Shown piece by piece: positions 1 to 11,399 of a stretch of 35,692 nucleotides of DNA. Made by a program: the position numbers and the translations under genes. This stretch comes from Amphimedon queenslandica. Taxonomy: Eukaryota; Porifera; Demospongiae; Haplosclerida; Niphatidae. Position 1 is the stretch's first letter. Every line of letters begins with the position of its first letter. The DNA lies in assembly GCF_000090795.2 (NCBI RefSeq), contig NW_003546921.1, forward strand, positions 10,719 to 46,410, in the 5' to 3' direction. The notes beneath the pieces are model-generated. The model made no database searches. It was given only the letters and a program-made list of their open reading frames with translations, and had not been told where the DNA came from.

Positions 1-455
1 ATAATAATAGCACTATTATTATTAAGAGATACATGTACATGTATACACAAAGATACAATTACTCAATTTTAAAATATCAAAATCTTTTAAAAATTAATGA
101 TAAGCCTAAAGGGTAACTGAAATGATTTTTTGAGGTATTTATTTTATTGGCTTAATATGATTGCCTGAACTTTTAATGAAGTTTGACAACTGCCATTGTT
201 GAAAAAAATTATTCACTGAGATATGAGCTTTCAAAAATGCCCTTTTTGCTTCCTGCAATATTACTTCCTGTCTGTGTGCTTGGCTAAACATGATGTCATT
301 TGGGGCAGATTGGTGATTAATCCATTCCTTTAATGACTTATTTTTATTATTAATAATGATATGATACAGTATTGATTATAGTATTTATGTTGCATCGTAT
401 AATGCAGTTAAAGTGTAGTATTGTAGTGTTAAGTGGTTAATATCATTTCTGACTA
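1..455. other. AT-rich non-coding stretch
   Basis: No open frame resembling a protein family is seen on either strand. There are short ATT runs and an ACATGTACATGT palindrome near 31-42. The stretch ends where the inverted-repeat element at 464 begins. Confidence 0.6.
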
Positions 456-456
456 G

Positions 457-463
457 GTGTCAA
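457..463. repeat. Left target-site duplication GTGTCAA
   Basis: Direct copy of 1187-1193, flanking the TIR element. The base before it (G456) is matched by the last base of the element (G1186), so the duplication may be 8 bp. Confidence 0.75.
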
Positions 464-1186
464 CATAGACAATAGAGTAAATGAAAGGGATTGGAAACGG
501 GGTTAGCAAAAGGAAATGCAGGTTCGGTTACCACGTGACAACCATCAGTGTTTTGATTGATTCCCCATCTCCTCCATTGGTGAAGTTGCTCTGGCAGGAT
601 TTCGAAGGAAATTTGTGCTGCTCCAGGATTGCGCTTTCTTTTGATATATAGCCTATTCCACATAGAATTTTTAAAGCTACCTGCAGCAAGGTCTTTATCT
701 CCAAAAAGCCATTTTGCAACCAGTTAGAGGTACACAAAGTCGCCTGTTTTTGAAACACTTTATCGTTCGTAAAACACTCAAGCTTCATTGTATCAATATG
801 CAAGTCAGCTCATTCCATAGATTTCAAGCTCTTTAAAATGGTTATACTTATTTGTAGCTCAAGATCAAAATGAGTCTCTCAGAGGGGGAAAAGATGGTGT
901 TTCTAGTTAAAGAGTGACACGGCTACTAATGCACGTATTGATTTACTAAACAAAAAAATTAATAAAAAGCATAAACATTGGTTAGTGTTGTGTGAGTTTT
1001 GTTTGCATGAATTGTATTCTCTCGGAGTTATTCAAGATTAAAGCAAGAAAATCCCAGTTTTTTACTCCAAAATTGGTCAAAAATCCCAACCATCCTCTGT
1101 TTACTTAGCAACAATACAAATAAATGGAGGTTTGCCCACACCCACGCTTCCGTTTCCAATCCCTTTCATTTACTCTATTATCTATG
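464..1186. mobile_element. Non-autonomous TIR element (P-like MITE candidate)
   Basis: The left end (464-500, starting CATAGACAATAGAGTAAATG) and the reverse complement of the right end (1150-1186, starting CATAGATAATAGAGTAAATG) match over about 37 bases with one difference. The element is 723 bp. It is bounded by GTGTCAA at 457-463 and again at 1187-1193; this can be read as 8 bp, GGTGTCAA, if one G is shared. Ends starting CA with a 7-8 bp target duplication would fit the P superfamily, but no transposase is encoded, so the assignment is tentative. The interior holds only short meaningless frames. Confidence 0.85.
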
Positions 1187-1196
1187 GTGTCAAGTT

Positions 1197-4100
1197 AGGG
1201 TGTGCAACAAAAAAATGAAAATGCAAAAAACCTTTTTTTTCACTAATGAAAACTATTTCACCTTGTTTTGTGAAAAAAAAGTTAAAACCAAACTCTTTAC
1301 TTTTCCTTCTGAGTTATTTAGAAATTTTTGCTTTCTTCTTGTGGTATCCATGAAAGGGTTAAATTTAAAACTCCAACTCAGCACAAGAGTTAGTCAACGG
1401 CATGGCAGTACATTAGCTGTGGAAGCACTGTTTCCAAAGGTTAGTGACTCACACACAAGAAACCTTGGTTTGGAGAATTTTCAAACGATTTGGTCACTTG
1501 GTGACTGGACCATGTGTGTTAAATGCGCACCTCCTCTCCCTAATTAGCAGTCAAAATCTTTCCTCAATCTGACATTTTGAACATCATTGACAATAGCATG
1601 CATGATAAATATTGCAAGCTAATTCAGCATTGTTTACTAGCTGGGCAGCTGATGATTGTGGTAAGGTAGCCATTTTTAGTGGGCGGTGCTTTACATTTTG
1701 ATTTAAAAGCCTGAATTGAAAATTAATGTTTCATTCCTACACTAGGTCATGGCTACAGCAACCCTACCATGTAATTTAATAGCTTTCTGTACACGTACGT
1801 GTATGTTATGGATTATCTCATTTTATAGGAGCTCCAACTTTAGCAAATATGATAGAACTGTTGGAGGAGGCAGAGGATTGTTGTCCATCAAAAATTCGAG
1901 TGTTTTAGAGGTTTTATATACTTTGTTCCAGACGCGCTATCCCACTGTTGTAGTTGGACCACAGAGCTTCTATAATGCAGCTCAGTGGCACCAACAAATT
2001 CTTCGTTAAGGGGAACCAGTAAACTTAGTTGTACACCACTTTCATTATACAGAAGAAAGAAGTGGTTACCTTGAAATCGAATGACTCTAGTATGTGAAGT
2101 GTTAAATATTGCATAAAAGTAATTTCATCAATTTTACATAATTTTTAATTATATGTACCAATCTCACTTTTCCTAGTCAGCTTGTGTCATATGGTTTAAG
2201 TGAAGATTTGTTAGGTACAGTCTTTGATCAAACTGAAAATGACAAGCCACTATCTTGGAGTCTCAGAGGGATTCTTGACCGTGATTTATATCAAGACTTA
2301 TACCCTTTCCTGAAGAAATGGCCCCATCAACAAAATCCTCAACAGGAAAGTTTTACTCTATAATAGATATCAACCAAATTGTATTGACCAGATAATGCAT
2401 ATCTATTCATTGAGGGGCTGGTCCTATCTCAGTGTGTATGTTACTCAATTGTAAAGCATAGATTTGAACCCAATGCTTATTTGCTGTCTGAGGTAAAAGA
2501 GTGCATGGAGTTTAATCAAACCTTAATTTTAGATCTGGAAGAAATAAAAAAGCAATGTGACGAAGCGAAAAGAGAGTTAAACAACGCACAGCTGACATTA
2601 AGAGAAGCTTTGGACTAATTAAAAGTTACAGCAAAATGTAAGACAGCAGCATAGAAGAAAGTTTCATTCCTACAAAATTCAAATAGAGGTACATTAGCTG
2701 ATTATAACTCAACTGCTGAAAGATTGAAAGAATTAGAAGCAGAATTTCTGAGGTATCTGAAGGTCTTTCTTCAGTTCAGGAGTTATCAATTAGTACTGAT
2801 GCCACTGCTGTAATTTTTGAAAAAGAATCAATGAGCTTCGTGTTTGAAACAAAGTGCAATGGTAAACAGTACTCACCAGCAATAAGAAAACTATATTATT
2901 TGTTACTTTCTGTGAAATTCCTCCTACTAAAATAATCAACACAATGAAAACTGTTTTAAAGTGTTTCTTTTCTGAACTAGATGTTGAATTATTGCAGCTG
3001 CTAAAGACATGTTGTGCAGGATACATGGGGACTAATGAGCTGAGCACTTTGAGTCTTGCACACAAAGACTCTACTACTATTTGTAATTAAATTGAAGACG
3101 GTTCTCTGCTCCACTTTAACACAGATGGCACTACGTTAGGGCAGAAAAAGTTGGGTCGAATTGCATTAAACAAAGTTGTCATTTCTGTTAGCCAGCAATC
3201 CAATGGAACTGCCGACAGTATTATTAGTGATGTGTCAAGACAGCTGCAGAAACTAAAAGAGACTGCTTCTGCTCTTGGTGTACCAAATTTTTTTTAGTAT
3301 TAACTGGACCATGATTTTATCCTCTACTGCAGATTCAGCTGCAACACAGAAGAGGTTCAATAAGCTTTTTGAACAAAAAAGGAAGCTGATATAGAAGAAT
3401 TTGGAACTAATGCACCAGAGATAGCTTCTGAGATTATTGAGAACTTTTGTGCCATGCATCTAGGCTCTAACCTTCGCAAAGCATTTTTTGTTGGTGTGAA
3501 AAGCACTTGTGACAAGACTGCTGACAAGCATCATGCAAGAGAATATTACCAAATAGATATTTTTGTGCATGAATTTCACAAGCTCTTTGAAAGTGGTGCT
3601 CTGGAATATGGATGCAGTACTTTGTTATTTCCAGATTTTTACATAATATATGATGGCCAATGATACTTCTTGTTGATCAAAGGAATCTGATTACTACAAT
3701 GCTTGTCTGTCCATAACCCTTGATTGTCAAGTAGGCAGCAGGTACTTTGTTACTGCTGCAAACACCTCAAAAGTTCTGTTCTTAAAACATGCTGCTGTGT
3801 TCTTTTTACCGTATACATTTCGTCATGTAAATAAATTGGAAGATTTATTTGCCAAGTTAAATGGCCCACAGAACTGATACATTTAAAATTGGATGGTCTT
3901 ATGTTTTACTACATTTATACTGATTGTTTCTGGTGGCTAAGTCACAACACTTAAACAAATCTGTACTTGATATGAATGATTATTATTTTGAGCTTCAGAA
4001 ATTCCTAAAGATGTTGCAAGAACATCCTCAATTCATAATGGATAAAGATTATAGTGTATTTATGGAAATGATGAAAACCTCAATTACTGTATTCGATTTA

Positions 4101-4545
4101 AACAATTATAATTTACAAGTGCCTCTTTTCAGATGATACATGTGATACCACTCATCCATATTCAATGATAACTGCTGGTATTGTGCAATGGAGAACAAGT
4201 TAAACACATATGCAAAGGCCCAATTGCCTGGTGGAATATATTGGAACCTGAGCCAGAAACTCAGGAAATATTGAGACAATTAGAGCCTAGTAATGACATA
4301 TGTAAGTCGATTTGGGTCGTAACGATCATCTCAGAACAGCAGTTCCAAATCTGTGTTGAGAATCACGATCAAACCTTATTGAAGTTAATGGCTACCGCAA
4401 ACATAAACAAAAATTTCTAAACAACTCAGCAGGAACAGTAAAGAGTTTGGTTTTAACATTATTTTCACAAAACGCTCGGTGGTGGAAAAGTTTTCATTGG
4501 TGAAAAAAAGGTTATTGGTATTTTCATTCCTTTGTTGCACACCCT
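1197..4545 (+). mobile_element. DNA transposon with TIRs and decayed transposase
   Basis: The left end AGGGTGTGCAACAAA at 1197 is mirrored by TTTGTTGCACACCCT ending at 4545. After a few mismatches the similarity runs on for about 38 bases. AAGTT at 1192-1196 and at 4546-4550 looks like a 5-bp target duplication. Inside lie broken transposase-like frames, all on the plus strand. I could not place the superfamily from the ends; 5-bp duplications do not fit hAT (8), piggyBac/Kolobok (TTAA) or Tc1 (TA). The many stops mean it is an old, non-functional copy. Confidence 0.85.
1821..4136 (+). pseudogene. Broken multi-exon transposase-like gene
   Basis: Protein-like blocks occur in order on the plus strand, separated by stops and frame changes. 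Around 1830-1900 is a segment with ELLEEAEDCCPSKIRVF; at 1930-2005 one with YPTVVVGPQSFYNAAQW. At 2170-2340 is SWSLRGILDRDLYQDLYPFL, and at 2530-2760 a coiled-coil-like, Lys/Glu-rich stretch. At 3110-3290 a block contains HFNTDGTTLGQKKLG, and at 3395-3650 one contains ENFCAMHLGSNLRKAFF, which is open for 69 codons from 3454. The DGTT and FCAMHLG motifs recur in multicopy cnidarian and sponge proteins that I take to be transposases of a DDE type; the first Asp (in DGTT) could be catalytic. At least five frame breaks are visible, so it is a fossil. Confidence 0.6.
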
Positions 4546-4975
4546 AAGTTAGTTTTTCTATTCAGTGTTTGTTTTTTTGTGATATCATACTTACTGCTGA
4601 TTTTCAAAGTAGTATTGTAACACCTCTAGCGCATAGTGTTAGCCTTTCTACCTCTCTCCTTGTGTAGTACAAGGTGAGTTTGCCTTGCTTTCTCTTACTT
4701 GTACAGAAATAGTGATTGTTTATAGTTCCTTGTAACCATGGTAAGTTGCTAGGATACCTATCGTTGCCATGACGCCCCGTGTACCTCAGTGTGATGGCCT
4801 GTTTGACGTGGGCTCCATTCACAGTAATGGTTGGACAATCTAGTAGCTGCTTACTCAAGAACCGCAAGGAGTAGAGCGGTGTCTTGGGCATGAAATGATA
4901 GCTTATGGTCTCTATAATCACTTGGTGCAAAAAGCTATTTTTTCGACCAACAGCACGCAACTTGACTTATTATGA
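4546..4975. other. Interval without recognised gene
   Basis: A 118-codon open frame lies on the minus strand (4604-4960), but it starts at TTG and has no motif I recognise. I treat it as chance or as the interior of a decayed repeat. The sequence leads into the half-element end at 5010-5035. Confidence 0.4.
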
Positions 4976-5009
4976 CTATACAGATAAATTTAATAATGCA
5001 CCATAAGGG

Positions 5010-5035
5010 CTTTTTTGTTAATTATGGTCACATAT
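5010..5035. repeat. Single end of a TGTGACCATAA-type element
   Basis: CACCATAAGGGC, then a T-rich link and AATTATGGTCACAT, closely match the right ends at 21068-21103 and 27598-27636. The partner left end was not found upstream, so this is a truncated or solo end of that family. Confidence 0.6.
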
Positions 5036-5039
5036 GTTT

Positions 5040-7640
5040 CCATACATAATAGTGATGTACCTTGTAATGCAATCCCATGTCCATCTACAACACAAATACA
5101 AGACACCCACACATACATGTAGCTATAATAATTCTTGATTTCACAGAATGCAAGTGCAAATCTTAATCTACGCTACAGTAAACAAACTAAAGTGTTTTGT
5201 TTATTAATTCTTTACTGGCTAATACTGCTGTGTGGCAGTTGCGCCTGGGCATTGCCATTGGCCATCAACACCGCCAGCAACACCAAGTGTCATCTTAGTA
5301 ATCACTCACAATTGGCTTCTTAAAGCAGGAGAGCTTATGTTCCAATGCCTAGTGATCTACAAGTCTTACTGGAATCCTTTAGAGCCTTACATAGAGAGCA
5401 ATGATTAAAACTGTTTAGTGTTTGAGTTAACTTTAACCCAAATCTGTGAACAAGTTAATATGCTACAACAGATGCAATTAAGACGCTACAAATCTGTTCA
5501 TTATTATTAATAATTAATACTTTATAATGTTGTGTAGATGGGGCAACACTACATGGTTAGTACTATAAGTAATGAAACAACTAAATGAATGTTGCCAACA
5601 CCAGCATGATGTAGATCCATTAGTGTAGCTATGAATACATAAAAATGTGTTGACAAGCAGTTCTACGCAAGTTCATGCAGAGATAACGCATACAGTAATT
5701 GTTTTGCAACACTGAAACTACTAACTAACTTCAACAGTGGGCTCAATAGTTGCTGTGTGTTGATCCTATTGTAGTAGACTAATCAGCAAATCAGTATAGA
5801 CCCAGGAGATTTAGTACAGATATGCTCCATCTTGCCTTCAAGGTGTGGCTCGCAGATGCAGGCGTAGTTACAAGGTTAGAACTATTGAAGTATTGCGAAT
5901 GCTTAATGTTTTTATATTATCCACAATCACTTAATGGGAAAAGTTTCTAGACCATGTGCTCTTTCAGTGTAATTGAAAACCTAAAACTTAATGATACACC
6001 TATCACTGCACACATGCAAGTTTGCCAAATCCCTGTCCCACATCTGTAATATTTAATAAAGCATAAAAGAACTTAAATCTGTCGATTTTTATTCATGATA
6101 TAAGTGACTTGGAAGCTCAAGAATTTCTTGAAAGAATTGCCTTCACACTCAGACTGTTGTGTCCAGTGGATTTTAGTTGCATGACTGCTTGATACCATGT
6201 ACTGATAGTCTGACATGAACATTATTTTATGGTCTATACACCATTACACATAAAGCATACTGAGGTGTGCCATGGTGTTGTTTATTTTGCTGCTGTTAAA
6301 AATTACTTTTGTAGCTGTACATGAAACATTGACTAGATCCTTTGCCTATAGACTTTTCCCGCAAAAAACTATTCAAGAGAATTGATGTAAATTTGCGAGA
6401 ATTTACTGGAGTAATAAAGAGTAATTATGAGTCATAGAAGCATCACAATGACGAAAATTACACTTATTTGTGGCATTGCAAAGACTATACTGCAAAAGCT
6501 TGATATGTAGAGATTTGACATCTCTACCCTAGTAATACCCTGGTATGCCCAGGTCTAGATACACCTATTTTACAGACGAAGAAAGGATCTCCGTAGTTTT
6601 TACTCCAAGAAAGGCCAACTCTCACACACACTTGATGTGTTTGAAAAATAACCAGCAAATTCTTGCTCGATGATATCGGAGGATTCAAAAAACTATTACT
6701 AGTAGCTATAAGCCATAGAAAGCGACTAAAAAAGAAAAGCTCTTCCACCTTTCTTTGTCTGTACTAACCTCAGGACTGCTGTGAAGTTGTGCCTGAGAAG
6801 TACAAAAAAAATTTTTGAAAAAACAAAAAAGTCATTTCCATTATATAAATGCATTTGGAAGTTCTACTAATTTCATCGTACGGGTTATAGGCTCGTTCTT
6901 CATTAGGTAACTAAGAAATTGGGCAAAAGTGCTCTTTCCTTGTATTGATTTGAGACCACACCAAGACCACAATAAATATTGTAAAAGCACTAAAGAAGTT
7001 GCTATTGATAAAAGTAATTGTTAAAAGCATGAATTTTTATAAAAAGTGTTTCAATTAGGAAAAAAATTAATTTCAGCAAAAATGCATTATCACATGGCGC
7101 ACAGTAAATGGCGGTAAAAGATTATTTGTTGCTACAACAAGAATGAAGTAGCGACTGTTTGTTTTGCAATAGCAACGGTTTGGAATGGACCTTATGCAAC
7201 AGAGTAAGATGGCTGGATCAAGTGTGGCAGCTGAACATTTGACCTCTGTGTCATTGACCTATTGCCATAGGGACCCTGATTTTATTTTAATACATTCTTT
7301 GTACTTTAATCGTTTTGTGTTTTTTTCCTTTGATTGCTTTTATGAATTTGGAATATCCTTTCATGAAGCTCTATCACTTATTACTAGAGTACATATCGTG
7401 TACAGGAGTAGAGCCCTTTTATCTAAACACACCATCTAATCTCTTTTAGCAGCTAAATCTTGACTTAGGTAAGCTCAAGTAACCAACAGTTATTAAGGTA
7501 GAGCTGAGGCTTCTGCACATGAATGCTGGGTGGGGCTCTTCATGCAATGCATATGTATTAATATTTGATAACTAATGACTCACTACACACTTCTAGCGTA
7601 ATACCAGGCATTGGCAGGCAATGGATGAAAAACAAATACA
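5040..7640. other. Long non-coding interval
   Basis: 2.6 kb, AT-rich, no protein family recognised on either strand. The longest frames (62-84 codons at 5135, 6524 and 7185) have no supporting motif or splice context. Nothing repeat-like with clear ends was seen by eye. Confidence 0.5.
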
Positions 7641-7837
7641 GACATGACTACATGCCAGACTGAATGCCCTCTTGAATTTACTATTTCCAAAGTAACGAAG
7701 TATTTTCTGACTGGGAAAGCTATGGATGGAAAGCCTAACAATGACTTAAAGAGTGTTAATAAGATTGTTTCCCATTGTTTAAGTGAAGTGAAATTCAATA
7801 AGGCCAAATTAAAAATATTGTGTAAGTTTATTAATAT

Positions 7838-7894
7838 TATTATTATTATGAAACATAACATTGTCATTGATAGTATTATTATTATTATTATTAA
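7838..7894. repeat. ATT microsatellite, two tracts
   Basis: ATT triplet runs at about 7829-7848 and 7875-7894. The second run ends in the TTAA that served as target for the element at 7895. Confidence 0.85.
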
Positions 7895-8532
7895 GGTTAC
7901 GGGATACCTTTCTAACCGTAAATCTTTTGATCCTTAAAATTAAAAATGTAATTTTAAAAAGTGGGTGGGGACTCACGAGTTATCTCATTGGCTTATCTAT
8001 TTATGGCTATGTGCTGCCCTGCATCAAAAGGAATGGACTTTTATAAATCAAAAATAAACTCAACTGGGCCATATTTTACATAGTTCTCTAAGTAAATATT
8101 TTGCTAAATTTGATATCTAGGTCGTGTCGTGGCATGACTTAGTAGAAACGGAGATAGTCACACCATAGATCTATTTGGCGGCCATTTTAGTGCGTTTTTT
8201 CAGCATTCTTGACTGATTTTCTGAGGTTAAGAAGAAAGAAAGCAAAAAATCTCATCGTGACGACCTTCATTTTTGCCTCAAGAAGAGCTACCATTTGTTT
8301 TAGAGACTTTTGTTGTTCAGGACTGGAGATTTTTGATTTATAAGTGTTTATAATTAACCCAGCCTATATCAAGTACAGTAATTCTGTATAAGATGAACAG
8401 ATTACCTTATATAAGATATAAATCATTAAAAATGATAGTAGTAATGAAAGAAGTGTCATTTTTAAAAAGATAAAAAATAAAATAACAATTAACTACAGCT
8501 AATTAATTATTCATAAACTTTATCCCGTAACC
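7895..8532. mobile_element. TTAA-flanked non-autonomous element
   Basis: The left end GGTTACGGGATA (7895-7906) is the exact reverse complement of TATCCCGTAACC (8521-8532). Both sides carry TTAA (7891-7894 and 8533-8536). TTAA duplication is typical of the piggyBac and Kolobok superfamilies. The 638-bp interior codes for nothing recognisable. A weaker internal inverted pair (around 8030-8070 and 8325-8370, sharing TTTATAAATC-like sequence) suggests sub-terminal repeats. Confidence 0.85.
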
Positions 8533-8550
8533 TTAAAATATTTGAACACA

Positions 8551-8560
8551 ATTATTATTA

Positions 8561-8594
<34 letters not shown>

Positions 8595-8600
8595 GATTAT
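8551..8600 (-). repeat. (TAA)n tail of the LINE-like element
   Basis: A run of ATT on the plus strand, which reads as TAA/AAT repeats at the 3' end of the minus-strand retrotransposon. Some non-LTR elements, the I factor for example, end in TAA repeats rather than poly(A). Confidence 0.75.
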
Positions 8601-8720
8601 AAAGAGAGCAAAAAGGGGGAAGGGAAAAAAGAAGAAAAAGGAGAAACAAAAAGAAATAAATAATTAATTAAGTAAATAACAATAAATAAATAAATAAGAA
8701 TAAGAGAGGACGGAAAATAG

Positions 8721-10505
8721 TTATAGAGACCCAACAATATGAGGATGAGGTATAGGGAAACGGGTAACCCACAAATTAGCTAATCCCTTCCATAACGCAA
8801 CTGAGAGTGTCTGAAAAAGGTGGCGAGTGGTATCTTTAGCATCAAGACCCAGGTGAAGACTTAGAAGTCGACCAAGAGAACAGATGGTAGATAATGCCTC
8901 CTTTCCCAGAAAACAAAGAGATTCCACGGCTAAGGGAACAAAGGAAATACCAGCAGAACGACAGAGGAAGCAATAAGCAGCTCTTTTGCGGCTCTCAGCA
9001 ATCAGCAAAGCAACTCCCTGTGCAGAGGCAGAAGAAGATAATATAAGTTGCTAAATTGGAGATATCACAGTAACATCAAACACTGTGGGCTTTCCACCAG
9101 ACCAGGAAGGAAGAAAAATATCAGCTGGATGAGAGCATGAATCTGAAAGTAGAGAAGAGACTTCTTTCCGAGAGGCAAGATCAGCAGCTTGGGCAGAGAA
9201 GAAAATGACCTCACAAGGAGAATTATGGCAGATAATTCGGTCACCATTCCCCCCGCACACCCTCTGTGTGTCCCCCATTGGATCAGACTCCTTGTCACAT
9301 ATAGGGCAGTCATGAGGAGAACTAGACAGGAGGACTCCCATCCAATAGAGAAGGCAGAAACAAAACTCCAAATCATAAAACCAGAGTCGAAGCGTACCAG
9401 ATGGCATAACTTGTAACCAATCTCCTGAGTGAGGAACCGACGTAACTAAAGCCAAAGCTCGAGAACCATCATCAGGAGCTGTGGAAAGGAGAGACTGGAA
9501 AGAAAACTGGTCAATAGCCTGTGATAGAGACTTTTGACAAATAATAAAATCTGTCACTAAAGGAACGCAAATTAGAGTGACCCACAGCAGTGTGAAAAAG
9601 GTCAAAAGATGCTGAAGGATACGAAAAAGGGAAAGCCTCCAGACACAGATCATCCACCAGGGACTCCCCTGCCCGAATAGACCCTAGGATAGCTGCTGGA
9701 GTATGAAGCTGAGCTCTACGCAGGCCCAACCCTCCCAATTTAATTGGTAGAGAAGCTTTGGACCAAGTCCAAGGTGAAGGACATGCCCCAAGTATACGAC
9801 TGAGACAAGAGTAAATCATTTGATCAATCTCACCAAGTAAAGAATGAATCATAGTAGGAGAGCATGTACGAAGGATGGAATTAAACTTCGGAAGAGAGAG
9901 ACAAGAGCGAAGGAGGACATATTCAACTTGGGAATCCTTCACATCAGACATACAATCTAGTGAAGCCTGAATAGCATCCAACCTTTGTTGCACCACTGAA
10001 AAACAGAAAGCATCTGAACCCACTGGAAAACCTAGAAGTACATTACCGTCTTGATACACAGGTATGTCAGCAGGGGTACTAGAGAAAGGAGGAGAAAAAC
10101 CCGAGGGAGCAAATAGGAGATACTGGTCTTTGTTGTGAAAAAGGCCACAAGAAAGACCATCCTCTTCAATGATATTTAAAGCTCGAGAAATGTCAGGGAG
10201 AGAGCCAACAATGGTCCCATCATCCAAGTACCTACCGTTCAACCCCAAACCCGGGACCTCATTCGATATCTTTTTAACAAATGGGTGGAGTACAAGAGAG
10301 AAACCAAGGGGTCCAGAGGATCCCCCTGCTGTACCCAACCACAACTAAGGACAGTATAATCCCCATGAAGGAGAATGGACTGAGAGCCATGACAGCACTC
10401 CATCCAAGGTGAAAGACATATGACACGAGCCTGAATCTCCTGGAACATGGCAGACCTATCAATACAGTTAAAACCATCCCGAAAAGTCCAAAAAGAGGAC
10501 CCACT
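8721..10505 (-). pseudogene. Reverse transcriptase with restriction-like nuclease, broken
   Basis: Reading down the minus strand: the palm segment CIDRSAMFQEI (about 10470), then VQQGDPL (about 10330), then after a one-base loss GPLGFSLVLHP, then NGRYLDDGTIVGS with the catalytic pair of Asp (about 10220). The thumb follows, with LGGLGLRRAQLHTPAAILGS (about 9720). Another frame break lies near 9535. The last block has SRALALVTSVPHSGDWL (about 9450), a knuckle CPICDKESDPMGD followed by GGNGDRI (about 9280), and HPADIFLPSWSGGKPTVFDV (about 9080), which matches the PD...D core of restriction-like nucleases of R2/NeSL-type elements. An in-frame TAG at 9051-9053 precedes a final block, SFVPLAVESLCFLGKEALST (down to 8721). 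At least three lesions make it inactive. The family is also seen in cnidarian and plant genomes. Confidence 0.8.
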
Positions 10506-11399
10506 TATCATCAGATAAGTCACTAAATTTATGTACATTGCTTCTTTCTGTCTCTCATTGCTACCTTCTACAGAATATCTCACAACTTTTAACAGTCCAC
10601 GAAATGTGTCTGGAATGAATTATTAAATACAATAATTGTTATGAAATCAAGTAATCACTGAAGATAACTGATGTAAAATCAAGTTGCTGTGCAGAAAAAT
10701 CTGGAGAATAGTACCATAATTATTTAGTGCAGTCATAACATTAGAACTACTTATATAGTCTATTGCAAAATTGGTTGGCTTCTGCCTTTGACAACAAAAG
10801 CACTTTGTGCGGACAAGCGATTTCAACATGAAGTAAAAGTCTTTGTTAACCCGCTGTCACACAAAATATTGAAGTGTTAAGAACAGATTCGTCGTAGCTG
10901 TTCAGTTGTATCACACAATTCAACCTAAATCACGAGGAATGTAGTAAAAGCGAATTAAATCACAGCTACAACCCACCTCTCTAATAATTTGAGCCACTTG
11001 TGAATTTGATACTTGTTCAACCACTGCAGATATGTCCTCAAGCTTCACACCACAGATATGACGGAACACTGCAATGGAAAACACAAGAAGCCAGCACAGC
11101 CCTGCAACAAACTCATGCCAACCAACTGCCCAAGTTTAAGTATACTCCCTCCTATTGAATACACAAACAATAACTTAATGAACTCATGCTTATAGTCTGT
11201 TGGAATGTCTGTATAACCTACTCTTAGTGCAATGGAGTTTTGCACAAACAAGCCTTTCTCGTTAATGTAAGTGGGAATAATTGTCTGTTCTAGTAGAGAA
11301 AGAAATTCTCTGGTGAGCCCCCAGTATCTAGACCCACCTCCCCTACAAATTCCCTTAAAAGAATGTAAGAATTGCAAACAAAAACAACGGTACCTCAAG

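Larger units (their letters stand above)
8551..10505 (-). mobile_element. 5'-truncated non-LTR retrotransposon
   Basis: Bounded on its 3' side by a (TAA)n tail and on its 5' side by an abrupt change at about 10505, where HECT-like coding sequence stops and reverse-transcriptase-like sequence starts inside the palm domain. The 3' untranslated part (8601-8720) is purine-rich on the plus strand. The missing 5' region and the microsatellite tail are what target-primed reverse transcription leaves behind. I did not find a convincing target duplication. Confidence 0.75.

Noticed and set aside
1200..1547. 115-codon frame on the plus strand
   Set aside because: It begins inside the terminal inverted repeat of the transposon, is Phe/Lys-rich from the A- and T-runs there, and has no family match.
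4604..4960. 118-codon frame on the minus strand
   Set aside because: Starts at TTG, has no known motif, no codon pattern or splice context, and lies between repeats.
7583..7937. Overlapping 94- and 97-codon frames on both strands
   Set aside because: Both run into the ATT microsatellite, and neither shows a conserved block; I looked for the missing HECT C-lobe here and did not find it.
9189..9416. Plus-strand frame of 75 codons
   Set aside because: Shadow of the reverse transcriptase and nuclease gene, which is clearly on the minus strand.
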